Shown here piece by piece: positions 1 to 6,406 of a stretch of DNA of 12,159 nucleotides. Under the pieces are notes generated by a model. That model had not been told where the DNA came from, ran no database searches, and saw only the letters and a list, made by a program, of their open reading frames with translations. The stretch comes from an uncultured Treponema sp. (lineage in GTDB: Bacteria; Spirochaetota; Spirochaetia; Treponematales; Treponemataceae): contig CAKZZR010000090.1 of assembly GCA_937885475.1 (NCBI GenBank), positions 1-12,159 of the forward strand, written 5' to 3'. Within the stretch, counting starts at the first letter, position 1; each line of letters begins with the position of its first letter. The position numbers and the translations under genes are program-made.

Positions 1-281
1 GCCTCCGAAATTTGCAGAAGGGCCGGCTCAATTTTTTCGGCATTCCAGCAGGACGTAACATCGTACAGGGTGCCAAAATGCTCCTCCTCGCCGCGAATGT
101 CGCCGTAGAAGCCGAGTATTCCGTCCCAGACCTTTGAATTGTAGGATTTGTCGTCTATGCTGTAGCCGATGGACACAAAATTCGATGTGATTGTAGGCGT
201 TCCGTGCTTCCGGCAGCCGCAAAGACAAAGCGCGCACAATATGCATACAAGCAGGAATGAACGGATGGTCATTTTTTTCAT
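1..281 (-). CDS. Putative lipoprotein, N-terminal part only (cut by window edge)
   Basis: An ATG at 281 opens a frame with no stop down to position 1, giving 93 complete codons. The product begins MKKMTIRSFLLVCILCALC and has a lipobox LCGC (residues 20-23), so Cys23 would be the lipidated residue after signal peptidase II cleavage. The mature part starts with a polar linker and continues with acidic and aromatic sequence. I do not recognise a domain in it. A Shine-Dalgarno GAGGAG sits 7 nt upstream of the ATG. The gene begins only 25 bp after the hydG stop on the same strand, so it may be the last gene of a hydG transcript, although a lipoprotein has no obvious role in hydrogenase maturation. 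A competing frame at 28-303 is rejected because it lacks a signal peptide and a plausible SD. The C-terminal length is unknown. Confidence 0.75.
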   Translation of the reverse strand, partial: MKKMTIRSFLLVCILCALCLCGCRKHGTPTITSNFVSIGYSIDDKSYNSKVWDGILGFYGDIRGEEEHFGTLYDVTSCWNAEKIEPALLQISE

Positions 282-306
282 GCGTGTTCTCCTCAAAATC
301 CAAGGG

Positions 307-1755
307 CTAGAACCTAAAGTCTCTACGGTCAGAATGCTTTATGGCCTCAATATGCTCCTCTGCCACCGAGCGCACGTTCTGCTTTGGAATGTTTTTCAGC
401 TCGCGCTCAATCATGGCAAAGCCAAGGCGGCGCGTTTCTTCGCTGGCGTAATCCACCAGATATTCGGTAAGCGTCATAAGCGCGTTGGGATGGCAGCAGT
501 TTAAAATCTGCCCGCTCTTGCACAACGCCATAAAGCGGTCGCCGGTGCGTCCTGCCCTGTAGCATGCCGTACAAAACGAAGGAATGTGGTCTTTTTCCAT
601 AAGCCACCGCACCACCTCGTCCAAAGTGCGCTGGTCGCTTACGTCGAACTGCTCCGTGTCATGCGGGCGCTCTTCCGTGGTGTAGCCGCCAACGCTCGTG
701 CGGCTTCCTCCGCTTATCTGGCTGATTCCCAATCGCAGTGCCGCCCCTCGTACAGCCTCGCTTTCGCGGGTGGAAATAATCATGCCGGTATATGGAACGG
801 CAATTCGTATGCACGCGATTATTTTTGCAAACATGTCGTCAGGAATGGAATTGTCAAAAACGTCTGGGTTTATGTCGTCAGCATGCTTTACTCGCGGAAC
901 GCTTATTGTGTGCGGTCCCACGCCATGCACTGCCTCAAGGTGTTCCGCGTGCATCAAAAGCCCGGCGAACTCGTAACGGTAGCCTTCAAGCCCAAAAAGA
1001 ACTCCAAGCCCCACGTCGTCAATTCCTCCGTCCATGGCGCGGTCCATTGCCTCGGTGTGCCAGGCGTAGTCGTGCTTTGGGCCAGTGGGGTGAAGCTCCT
1101 CGTAGCCCGCGCGGTTGTATGTTTCCTGGAAAAGTATGTACGTTCCTATTCCCGCATCCTTCAGTTTGGTGTAGTTTTCTACGGTTGTGGCGGCAATGTT
1201 TACGTTCACACGGCGGATGTCTCCGTTCTTGTGGTGGATTGAATAGATTGTTTTTATGCTCTCAAGAATGTATTCTATCGGATTGTTCACAGGGTCTTCG
1301 CCAGCCTCAATGGCAAGTCGCTTATGCCCCATGTCCTGCAGCGCAATCACCTCAGCGCGTATTTCTTCCTGAGTGAGTTTTTTGCGCGGAATGTGCTTGT
1401 TCTTTGCGTGGTACGGGCAGTAAAGGCATCCGTTCACGCAGTAGTTTGAAAGGTAAAGCGGCGCAAAGAGCACGATTCTGTTCCCGTAGAAAGCCTGCTT
1501 TATTTCTTCTGCAAGGGCGAACATCTTCTCTGTTTTTTCAGGAATGTCGCAAGCAAGCAGGACGGAAGCTTCCCGGTGTGTAAGCCCGGCGCAGCGGTAG
1601 CCGTTACCTTCAAGCCGCGGGCGGGCTTTTTCCAAAATTGAATCAATCAGTACTTCATCGTGCTTATGGGCATCTGCATATGCAAGAGTCTCAAGAATCT
1701 CCCCATGATGAATGAAGTCGTCCGCATGCAGCGAACGAGGATTATAATCTGCCAT
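307..1755 (-). CDS. hydG: [FeFe]-hydrogenase H-cluster radical SAM maturase HydG
   Basis: HydG is a radical SAM tyrosine lyase. It splits tyrosine into p-cresol and dehydroglycine and supplies the CO and CN ligands, as an Fe(CO)2(CN)-cysteine synthon, for the diiron subcluster of [FeFe] hydrogenase. The 482-aa product has the family's usual length. It shows the radical SAM CX3CX2C motif at Cys106, Cys110 and Cys113. It also has the second, C-terminal cluster motif CX2CX22C (Cys395, Cys398, Cys421) followed by HPNAL, which separates HydG from the related thiamine enzyme ThiH and from HydE. The context CTACYRAGRTGDRFM is a clear family signature. An SD (AAGAGGA) precedes the ATG. A promoter candidate lies upstream (TTGCCA, 18 nt, TAAAAT with a TG extension, 1773-1802 read on the minus strand). 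The partner maturases HydE and HydF and the hydrogenase itself are not in this window. Confidence 0.96.
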   Translation of the reverse strand: MADYNPRSLHADDFIHHGEILETLAYADAHKHDEVLIDSILEKARPRLEGNGYRCAGLTHREASVLLACDIPEKTEKMFALAEEIKQAFYGNRIVLFAPLYLSNYCVNGCLYCPYHAKNKHIPRKKLTQEEIRAEVIALQDMGHKRLAIEAGEDPVNNPIEYILESIKTIYSIHHKNGDIRRVNVNIAATTVENYTKLKDAGIGTYILFQETYNRAGYEELHPTGPKHDYAWHTEAMDRAMDGGIDDVGLGVLFGLEGYRYEFAGLLMHAEHLEAVHGVGPHTISVPRVKHADDINPDVFDNSIPDDMFAKIIACIRIAVPYTGMIISTRESEAVRGAALRLGISQISGGSRTSVGGYTTEERPHDTEQFDVSDQRTLDEVVRWLMEKDHIPSFCTACYRAGRTGDRFMALCKSGQILNCCHPNALMTLTEYLVDYASEETRRLGFAMIERELKNIPKQNVRSVAEEHIEAIKHSDRRDFRF

Positions 1756-1772
1756 ACGTTCCTCTTTCTTCT

Positions 1773-1802
1773 ATTTTATCACAAATGAAGCGTCAGTGGC
1801 AA
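1773..1802 (-). promoter_or_regulatory. Candidate sigma-70 promoter of hydG
   Basis: Read on the minus strand, TTGCCA (1797-1802) and TAAAAT (1773-1778) are separated by 18 nt, and a TGA triplet precedes the -10 (extended -10). The -10 lies about 18 bp upstream of the hydG ATG, giving a very short leader. Recognised by eye only. Confidence 0.45.
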
Positions 1803-2055
1803 AAAAAAACATATGACGCAGGCATGGAAATCAATTTTTGATGTATAGGTATTTAAAAAAATAGCTTCCAGTCGAAGTTCATCCTTCAAAATCGCAAGCT
1901 AGCTTGCTACACGCATTTTTGCCTTGGAACTTATAAAGTTTGCCGCTTACGCGGCAACAAAAATGGGTGTTTTTGAAGTCTGCAACTTCTCCTTCGTGCT
2001 ATTTTTTATGCATCTTCCTATAAAACTGATTTCCGTGTGGCGCGGGCAATACATT
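1803..2055. other. Intergenic gap with three short hairpins
   Basis: I see no credible gene between the hydG promoter and the EFR1 stop; the plus-strand frame at 1924-2139 is not protein-like and runs into the EFR1 gene. The gap holds a perfect 14-bp palindrome GCAAGCTAGCTTGC (1894-1907). It also has a 7-bp stem TTGCCGC/GCGGCAA with loop TTAC (1940-1957) and a 5-bp stem GAAGT/ACTTC (1975-1989). These lie just downstream of the minus-strand EFR1 gene and could slow or end its transcript. None is followed by a clean T-run on that strand, so they are not called terminators. Confidence 0.4.
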
Positions 2056-2967
2056 TTACCTATTCAAAACGGAAATTCCCGCCTGCAAAAGCTCTGCGTC
2101 GGCGGTTCGGTAGTATTTGTAGAACAGCCAGCGCCTTAGCCCGCGCAAATCCTCGCCAAACGCAGGAAACGGCACGGCAGGGTCTGCGGCAGTCTGCTGA
2201 ATTTTATAGCTTCCGTTTACGCGCCAGCCGTTCAAAAGTCCTATGCTGATTGCCTTTGTAGGACAACCGAATGAGCAGCACACGCACAGCGCACAGTTCG
2301 TGCCAAAGCGGAATCGCTTTCCGTCAAAGCGGATGTTCCCCAGCGGGCAACTTTTTACGCATTTTTGGCATTTCACGCATTTTTTCATGTCAACGCGCAT
2401 GCTAGGCCCCTGAACCTGGGCGTAAATCCATTCTATGCGGATAAGCGGCACGAACCACGCGGCAAGACGGCTCTTATGCACGTTCTCGCAATACCCACTC
2501 TGAAGCTGCGCGGCATTCAGGCGCACCAGCGCGTCCGCATACAGGTATTCGCTTTTTACCATCTCGGGCGTGTGGCGAAAAATCATATTGTACGGCATGA
2601 CAAAATGGCGGTCGGTGGCAAACTGGTAGCCTTTTTTTTCAAGAATGCGGATTATGCGCTGGCTTGCGTAGGCGTTAAAATGCAAGCCTTCGCCCGAGCA
2701 TTTGAACATGAACGCTTTTTTTGATTCTACACCAGGCAGAAGTTTACAAAAATCATCCATTACCTTGGGTGCATTGAACCCGTGCACGGGATGACCAAAG
2801 CCAATGAGGTCAAAGCCCTCCGGCAAAGGAAACGGCGTATACGCGCGGTTTTCCATGCGAATGTCGTGAATGGTCGTGTCGTAGTCCGTAAGATACGCCT
2901 TGAACCGTTCCGCCAAAAGCCGCGTGTTTCCCGTTCCAGAAAAAACATATATTATCGCCTTTTTCAT
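2056..2967 (-). CDS. EFR1-type flavodoxin/ferredoxin protein
   Basis: This is a 303-aa iron-sulfur flavoprotein. The N-terminus MKKAIIYVFSGTGNT carries the FMN phosphate-binding loop of flavodoxins (SGTGNT, residues 10-15). The C-terminal half has two consecutive CX2CX2CX3CP motifs for two [4Fe-4S] clusters: Cys197/200/203/207 and Cys225/228/231/235. This order matches the EFR1 (ferredoxin-flavodoxin fusion) family of cytoplasmic electron carriers in anaerobes; partner enzymes are not known from the sequence. The open frame extends upstream to 3198, but that extension lies inside the pfkB-type gene. The start at 2967 is preferred because it has an SD (GAGGGG) and begins at the usual flavodoxin start. 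The gene lies 64 bp after the kinase stop and is probably co-transcribed with it. Confidence 0.88.
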   Translation of the reverse strand: MKKAIIYVFSGTGNTRLLAERFKAYLTDYDTTIHDIRMENRAYTPFPLPEGFDLIGFGHPVHGFNAPKVMDDFCKLLPGVESKKAFMFKCSGEGLHFNAYASQRIIRILEKKGYQFATDRHFVMPYNMIFRHTPEMVKSEYLYADALVRLNAAQLQSGYCENVHKSRLAAWFVPLIRIEWIYAQVQGPSMRVDMKKCVKCQKCVKSCPLGNIRFDGKRFRFGTNCALCVCCSFGCPTKAISIGLLNGWRVNGSYKIQQTAADPAVPFPAFGEDLRGLRRWLFYKYYRTADAELLQAGISVLNR

Positions 2968-3031
2968 AACAACCCCTCTAAAATCACAAACCCCGCCGCA
3001 GGAATGAATGCGTCTTGCCGCATGAACCGTG

Positions 3032-3922
3032 CTATACCCGCTTCTCGACCTCTTCTTCCGTAAGAAAGCCAAGGGAAGCGCCGTTTGAGCCGATTTTAGC
3101 CGAAGCAAAAATCTGGGCGCGGCAAAGGGCGTTCTGTGCGCCCAAGCCCTTCGCGTAAAAATGCACGAAGCTTGAAAAAAGCGCATCCCCTGCCCCAACG
3201 GTGTTCACGACCTTCTCAGGCGGAACGGCATCAAAGCTCCTGATTGAGTCCGTCGCCCGCTCGTACATGGTAGCTCCCCGGGCACCACGCCCCATCACGA
3301 TTATTTCTGCAGGATATTTATTTTTCAGGACAGAAATGAATTCCTCCGCCGGGCACGGAAGAGCCTCGTCGCTCAAAAAAACTATGTCGGCATTCTCAAG
3401 GAATTCCCTGTTGTATTCGTCGTCCGGGTCAGAAAGCACGTGAACATCCGTCGCGACAAGTTTTCCAAGTCGCTTTGCCTCATGCAGGAGCGTGCGGTTA
3501 AAATTTATGTTGCATGCGCACACGATGTCTGCATTTTTTACAAGCGGACGGATTTTCAAAACGTCAAGGCGCTGCTCCTGAATGTCCTTAAGGTCGCAGT
3601 AAATCTCGCGCCGCCCGCTCGGGTCATACAGAACCACGCTCTGTGCCGTAGCCTTAAGCGCATTCTGAATATGAACGCTTGAGATACCGTCGCTTTCAAG
3701 CTGATTTTTTATCGTTCTGAACGTCACGTCATCCCCAGCAAAAGAAACAAAGCTCACCGAATCCCCAAGGCTCTTGAGCGCCCTTGAAATATTGTACCCC
3801 ACCCCGCCCACAACGGACGAAACTCCAAAAAACGGATAGTCAATCGGAAAATACGGAACAGGAAATTCCCGCACCCGCACCGAAGTCTCTGTATTCACAA
3901 GTCCCGAAACAAGAATGTTCAT
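3032..3922 (-). CDS. PfkB-family carbohydrate kinase
   Basis: This 296-aa protein is a ribokinase/PfkB-fold sugar (or nucleoside) kinase that transfers the ATP gamma-phosphate to a substrate hydroxyl. The N-terminal signature is GGVGYNIS (residues 39-46), equivalent to GGxxxN in the substrate-binding half. The C-terminal signature is NTVGAGDALFSSF (240-252), with Asp246 of GAGD as the expected catalytic base and the preceding glycines as the anion hole. The length is normal. The substrate cannot be read from the sequence; the second motif starts with Asn instead of the common Asp-Thr, and the N-terminal lid region is unlike classical ribokinase or fructokinase. The SD GGGAGAA lies 5 nt from the ATG. 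It is first in a likely kinase-EFR1 transcript. Confidence 0.9.
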   Translation of the reverse strand: MNILVSGLVNTETSVRVREFPVPYFPIDYPFFGVSSVVGGVGYNISRALKSLGDSVSFVSFAGDDVTFRTIKNQLESDGISSVHIQNALKATAQSVVLYDPSGRREIYCDLKDIQEQRLDVLKIRPLVKNADIVCACNINFNRTLLHEAKRLGKLVATDVHVLSDPDDEYNREFLENADIVFLSDEALPCPAEEFISVLKNKYPAEIIVMGRGARGATMYERATDSIRSFDAVPPEKVVNTVGAGDALFSSFVHFYAKGLGAQNALCRAQIFASAKIGSNGASLGFLTEEEVEKRV

Positions 3923-3988
3923 ATTGTTCTCCCATAAAAAGCATTCTACAAGAGGGAAAGAAAGAGTGGAATAGCAAGACCGCTGAAT

Positions 3989-4576
3989 CTAAAGAATCTG
4001 ATACATAAAAATGCACTTGCTGTCGTAGTCTGGTTTTAGGTGTTCGTGTATGTATGCTTCCATCTCCGATGGCAGGCGGCTAAAGCCGAACAAGCTGTAA
4101 TGGTTGATTAAATCATCTTCGGGTAGCGCGTAGATGTGTATCGCTTGGATTCCGAACAGCTCTGCACCGTACTTTACCGTCGGAATGATAAAACGGCGGA
4201 ATACAAGTTCGCCAAGCCGAGAGATTTCTGGGTGTTTTTCGCGGTAGGTGGAATTAACGGCAAAGTTAGAAAGTTCTACAGACGGCACGGTGTATTTGCT
4301 TGCATCATCATCGTTCTGATTGGGATCTTTGAGCGTGAATGAACCTGTATGCAAAGAAAAATACGCGGCGATTTCGTTTGTTTCCTTGTCGCGGACAAGA
4401 TAGGTGCAGTTTCCGCCGTTGTATTCTTCCTGTTCCGCCATCAGTTTTAGGTAGCGTTCAAGACCTTTGCCCGTTGGTTGTGCGACGGTGAAGGACTTGA
4501 TTTCTTCAAGATTATGAGGAGTTTCAATCAGATGCTCATATTTGAATTTTTCGTGAAAAATAGACGCAAGCAACAT
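3989..4576 (-). CDS. GNAT-fold acetyltransferase, possible TacT-like toxin
   Basis: This is a 195-aa protein with the layout of GCN5-related N-acetyltransferases. A beta-strand pair around residues 58-76 (CTYLVRDKETNEIAAYFSL) leads to the acetyl-CoA segment, with ELSNFAVNSTYR (101-112) and SRLGELVFRRFI (119-130) in place of the usual R/QxxGxG/A loop. The C-terminal strand-helix is IHIYALPEDDLINHYSLFGF (146-165), matching the 'A..fY..fGF' ending of the fold. Glycines in the acetyl-CoA loop are reduced compared with the consensus. It is directly preceded by a 66-aa gene; its SD AGGGGG overlaps that gene's TAG stop, which suggests translational coupling. A small protein followed by a GNAT protein is the organisation of TacA/TacT-type toxin-antitoxin pairs, but the small protein is not a recognisable TacA. 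A metabolic acetyltransferase is the alternative. Confidence 0.7.
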   Translation of the reverse strand: MLLASIFHEKFKYEHLIETPHNLEEIKSFTVAQPTGKGLERYLKLMAEQEEYNGGNCTYLVRDKETNEIAAYFSLHTGSFTLKDPNQNDDDASKYTVPSVELSNFAVNSTYREKHPEISRLGELVFRRFIIPTVKYGAELFGIQAIHIYALPEDDLINHYSLFGFSRLPSEMEAYIHEHLKPDYDSKCIFMYQIL

Positions 4577-4585
4577 AAATACCCC

Positions 4586-4786
4586 CTAAGATGATGGCGT
4601 AGCAAGAACACGGCGACGTGTAACTTCATCAAGGCTATCAAGCCATTTCTTAGTTTCTTCATCAATCTCACGGTCAAGCTCGGTAAAGTCTGGTTTGGGC
4701 GTGTTGAGGATATGGAGCATAATTTTTTTTACCATGCTGTCATCTGGCAACTGGTCAAGCGCCTGGCGTTGGGTCATAGTTCTCAT
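4586..4786 (-). CDS. Small acidic protein upstream of the GNAT gene, possible antitoxin
   Basis: A 66-aa, charged, probably all-helical protein with no family I recognise. Two helical stretches are visible (around residues 16-28 and 35-62, rich in Glu, Asp, Lys, Arg). It has a strong SD AAGGAGG 7 nt before the ATG and ends 9 bp before the GNAT start, so the two form a two-gene unit. An extended -10 (TGATATACT on the minus strand) with an overlapping inverted repeat lies directly upstream, as expected of an autoregulated antitoxin gene. It does not show the ribbon-helix-helix pattern typical of TacA. The antitoxin role is inferred from position and size only. Confidence 0.65.
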   Translation of the reverse strand: MRTMTQRQALDQLPDDSMVKKIMLHILNTPKPDFTELDREIDEETKKWLDSLDEVTRRRVLATPSS

Positions 4787-4811
4787 GGCAATACCTCCTT
4801 GTGTTACGAAA

Positions 4812-4851
4812 ATAGTATATCACACTATCAGAAAATTATCCTGTGATTTTC
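4812..4851 (-). promoter_or_regulatory. Promoter and operator-like repeats of the small gene/GNAT unit
   Basis: On the minus strand, a TATACT -10 (4814-4819) with a TGA extension lies about 28 bp before the ATG; no good -35 is seen. The -10 is contained in an inverted repeat ATAGT-N7-ACTAT (4812-4828). A second inverted repeat, GAAAAT-N9-ATTTTC (4831-4851), sits just upstream. Their placement over and behind the promoter fits repressor sites. Confidence 0.45.
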
Positions 4852-4855
4852 CTGC

Positions 4856-4883
4856 TTGCCACCATAAAATTCCGTGGTATAAT
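4856..4883 (+). promoter_or_regulatory. Strong extended -10 promoter, no protein gene downstream
   Basis: TTGCCA (4856-4861, five of six consensus bases), a 16-nt spacer and a perfect TATAAT (4878-4883) preceded by TGG (extended -10). Transcription would begin near 4890 and run into the structured, apparently non-coding region. It diverges from the promoter of the GNAT unit about 40 bp away. Confidence 0.6.
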
Positions 4884-5062
4884 TAAAAGTATCCTAATCA
4901 ACAACCTCGCCGCAAGCAGCGAGGTATGTTGGTTCTCATAAGGTATTGCAGTCGGCTTTAATACCCTTTATACGATGCAAGCATCGGGGTATTAAACCCT
5001 CCGCACGAATAAAAAACGCGAGGCAAAAAGAAATGCAGACAGATTACAGTGTAAATTCTAAT

Positions 5063-5096
5063 GCTCTGCTCTGCTCTGCTCTGCTCTGCTCTGCTC
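5063..5096 (+). repeat. GCTCT pentanucleotide tandem repeat
   Basis: Six full GCTCT units plus GCTC. A pentamer tract can change length by slippage. It lies in the apparently non-coding region, after the two large stems and just before the hairpin cluster. The flanking frames (4946-5176 and 5061-5354) give leucine/cysteine-rich sequence that does not look like a protein. Confidence 0.9.
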
Positions 5097-5099
5097 GCC

Positions 5100-5139
5100 G
5101 CTCGCTACGCGAGCTTACCGAGTTTGCTTCGCAAACTCG
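5100..5139. repeat. Pair of very stable short hairpins with 3-nt loops
   Basis: GCTCGC-TAC-GCGAGC (5100-5114) is followed at once by CGAGTTTGC-TTC-GCAAACTCG (5119-5139). The minus-strand loop contexts read GCGTAGC and GCGAAGC, the sequences of the unusually stable DNA mini-hairpins known from biophysical work. A related stem, CTCGC-TCT-GCGAG, occurs at 5292-5304. Confidence 0.7.
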
Positions 5140-5147
5140 TGCTCTCT

Positions 5148-5167
5148 GCCCGTCTTGCGGGCTTTTT
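5148..5167 (+). terminator. Rho-independent terminator-like hairpin
   Basis: GCCCG and CGGGC pair around TCTTG and are followed by TTTTT then GTG. The stem is short (5 bp) but GC-only. It would end the rightward transcript that starts near 4890. Confidence 0.5.
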
Positions 5168-5168
5168 G

Positions 5169-5403
5169 TGCTTTAAAAGCAATTATTCCAAAGACAATAC
5201 CAACCTTTCTCTTTACAAAGACCGTGCGTCTGTATGTTCGTTCAGGCATTGTGGCGTGCGGTCTTTTTGTGTTTATGGAAACAACAGTGCGCTCGCTCTG
5301 CGAGTACGCGATGTTTTTTGCCGTCCGTCGGGCGGTGTGCCTACCTTGGCATAAAAAAATTATTTTACAGACAGAAAGTTTTTTATAACTGAAAAATGTC
5401 TGA
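5169..5403. other. Gene-free stretch with further hairpins
   Basis: I see no credible coding sequence. It contains a terminator-like structure (5220-5268, annotated separately), a 5-bp hairpin at 5292-5304, and a 6-bp stem CCGTCC/GGGCGG with loop GTC and one GT wobble (5321-5335). It ends with a weak AT-rich stem CAGACA/TGTCTG (5368-5402) that runs into a T-tract. The last could be a terminator ahead of the lipoprotein gene. I cannot name a promoter for that gene with confidence. Confidence 0.4.
5220..5268 (+). terminator. Second terminator-like hairpin
   Basis: GACCGTGCGT (5220-5229) pairs with GCGTGCGGTC (5254-5263) over 10 bp, three of them GT wobbles, with a 24-nt loop, followed by TTTTT. 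The trailing TCTTTTTGTG closely matches the bases after the first terminator at 5162-5170. Confidence 0.4.
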
Positions 5404-5405
5404 TT

Positions 5406-5432
5406 TTTTTTTCCTAAAAAATAGGAAAAAAA
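5406..5432 (+). promoter_or_regulatory. 11-bp hairpin abutting the ribosome binding site of the LRR lipoprotein
   Basis: TTTTTTTCCTA (5406-5416) and TAGGAAAAAAA (5422-5432) are perfect inverted repeats with a 5-nt A loop. The 3' arm ends directly against GGAG (5433-5436), the core of the SD of the gene starting at 5446. It could modulate ribosome access, or be a protein-binding palindrome. Confidence 0.5.
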
Positions 5433-5445
5433 GGAGTTTTATACT

Positions 5446-6315
5446 ATGAAAAAATTATTATTCTGTGTCGTAATTGCAACAATTCTTCCACTTATTGGGT
5501 GCAAAGGCAAAGAAAACGCAAAACCACAATCGTTCAAGGAAAATCCTGCCTCCGATTTCAGTTATACGCTGACTGATGATGGCAAGGGCGTAAAAATCAC
5601 CAAGTATATTGGAAAGAGCGAAAAAATTATCATTCCTGCTACCATTGAAGGTCTGCCAGTTTTAGAAGTTGAAAAACTTGCTGATAAAGATACAGAATTC
5701 GGAGAATCCTCATGGAATCCATTTACAGAATCATGGGTATCACCAAAATGCAACGACAAGATCACGCATATCGTATTCCCAGATAGCGTAAGAAAAACAG
5801 GATCCTCCTTTATAGATAATTGGGAACCTCTTGACCTAACACATTTTGTAGCCTTGGAATACATAAAACTTCCAGCAGGAATCGAAGAATACGAGCGCCC
5901 AAAGAATAAATATTATGACATCTACTATCAATCTCACTCAGAAACTCTCATGAACGAGGTTACCGGCACTCCCTTAAAGGAAACATACCTTCCCTATGTA
6001 GAATACTGCGACAATCTCAAAACAGTGATTATACCAGAAGGTCCGACCGTTATAAGAAGTTTTGATAAAAATCCTTTGCTTGAAAAAGTTGTGCTTCCTT
6101 CAACCGTTACATTTATAAGCGAGGATGCTTTCTACGGTTGTGAAAATCTTTCTGAAATCACCATTCCAGAATCTGTTTCAAAAATATGCTTTACTTACAT
6201 GGAGACAAACGAGCTGGGTAAGAGCAGATCAACAACAAGAGCTTTTGAAGGAACTAGCCTGAATCTGACCACACAGACACGTCTAAAAGAACTCGGCTAC
6301 ACAGGAAAATTCTAA
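5446..6315 (+). CDS. BspA-like leucine-rich-repeat lipoprotein
   Basis: A 289-aa exported lipoprotein. The N-terminus MKKLLFCVVIATILPLIGC is a type II signal peptide with lipobox LIGC (16-19), so Cys19 would be the lipid anchor. The mature protein has degenerate repeats of the LRR_5/BspA type: IIIPATIEGLPVLEV (61-75), ITHIVFPDSV (106-115), LEYIKLPAGI (137-146), LKTVIIPEGPTVI (191-203), LEKVVLPSTVTFISEDAF (212-229) and LSEITIPESV (235-244). Such proteins are surface proteins in oral and gut Treponema and Bacteroidetes, often used for adhesion; the ligand here is unknown. The spacing between repeats is irregular (a long non-repeat insert at about residues 147-190). It is monocistronic, with SD AAGGAG 9 nt upstream. 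Confidence 0.85.
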   Translation: MKKLLFCVVIATILPLIGCKGKENAKPQSFKENPASDFSYTLTDDGKGVKITKYIGKSEKIIIPATIEGLPVLEVEKLADKDTEFGESSWNPFTESWVSPKCNDKITHIVFPDSVRKTGSSFIDNWEPLDLTHFVALEYIKLPAGIEEYERPKNKYYDIYYQSHSETLMNEVTGTPLKETYLPYVEYCDNLKTVIIPEGPTVIRSFDKNPLLEKVVLPSTVTFISEDAFYGCENLSEITIPESVSKICFTYMETNELGKSRSTTRAFEGTSLNLTTQTRLKELGYTGKF

Positions 6316-6351
6316 TTTCATTCTTTCAGTCATACAAAAAGAGAAGTTCGA

Positions 6352-6404
6352 ATTGTGGAGTGTATTGTAAAGGAAAAACAATTCTTAGCGATACACTTCA
6401 CAAT
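6352..6404. repeat. Inverted repeat, 16-bp arms, between convergent genes
   Basis: ATTGTGGAGTGTATTG (6352-6367) and CGATACACTTCACAAT (6389-6404) pair along all 16 bases when two GT wobbles are allowed, with a 21-nt loop. It ends 2 bp from the stop codon of the minus-strand gene and 36 bp after the LRR gene. It would be a strong hairpin in either transcript. No T-run follows on either strand, so a classical intrinsic terminator is doubtful. Confidence 0.65.
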
Positions 6405-6406
6405 GC

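Larger units (their letters stand above)
4890..5168 (+). ncRNA. Candidate structured non-coding RNA of unknown class
   Basis: The segment runs from the predicted start of the extended -10 promoter to a terminator-like hairpin, about 280 nt. It has no believable reading frame. Stem 1 (4899-4931) pairs CAACA with TGTTG and ACCTCGC with GCGAGGT around a C-GCAA-G GNRA tetraloop, with small bulges. Stem 2 (4960-4993) pairs AATACCC with GGGTATT and CGATG with CATCG, with a 6-nt bulge TTTATA and loop CAAG. The AATACC strand of stem 2 can instead pair with GGTATT at 4942-4947. A GCTCT repeat (5063-5096), hairpins at 5100-5114 and 5119-5139, and the terminator (5148-5167) follow. I cannot match it to tmRNA, RNase P, 6S, SRP or a known riboswitch. 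A relic of an insertion-sequence end is the main alternative. Confidence 0.4.

Noticed and set aside
28..303. Minus-strand frame of 91 codons
   Set aside because: It lies in another frame of the lipoprotein gene, which has a signal peptide, lipobox and SD; this frame is His/Arg-rich and not protein-like.
586..1376. Long plus-strand frames (586-1242, 792-1376)
   Set aside because: They are antisense to hydG, whose identity is certain; their translations show no domain.
2968..3198. N-terminal extension of the EFR1 protein to 380 aa
   Set aside because: The extension overlaps the kinase gene, is Arg-rich, and an internal ATG with SD starts at the flavodoxin motif.
4946..5354. Plus-strand frames across the GCTCT repeat
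   Set aside because: Sequence is repeat-derived LLCSA and hairpin-derived Leu/Arg text, with no SD and no domain; treated as non-coding.
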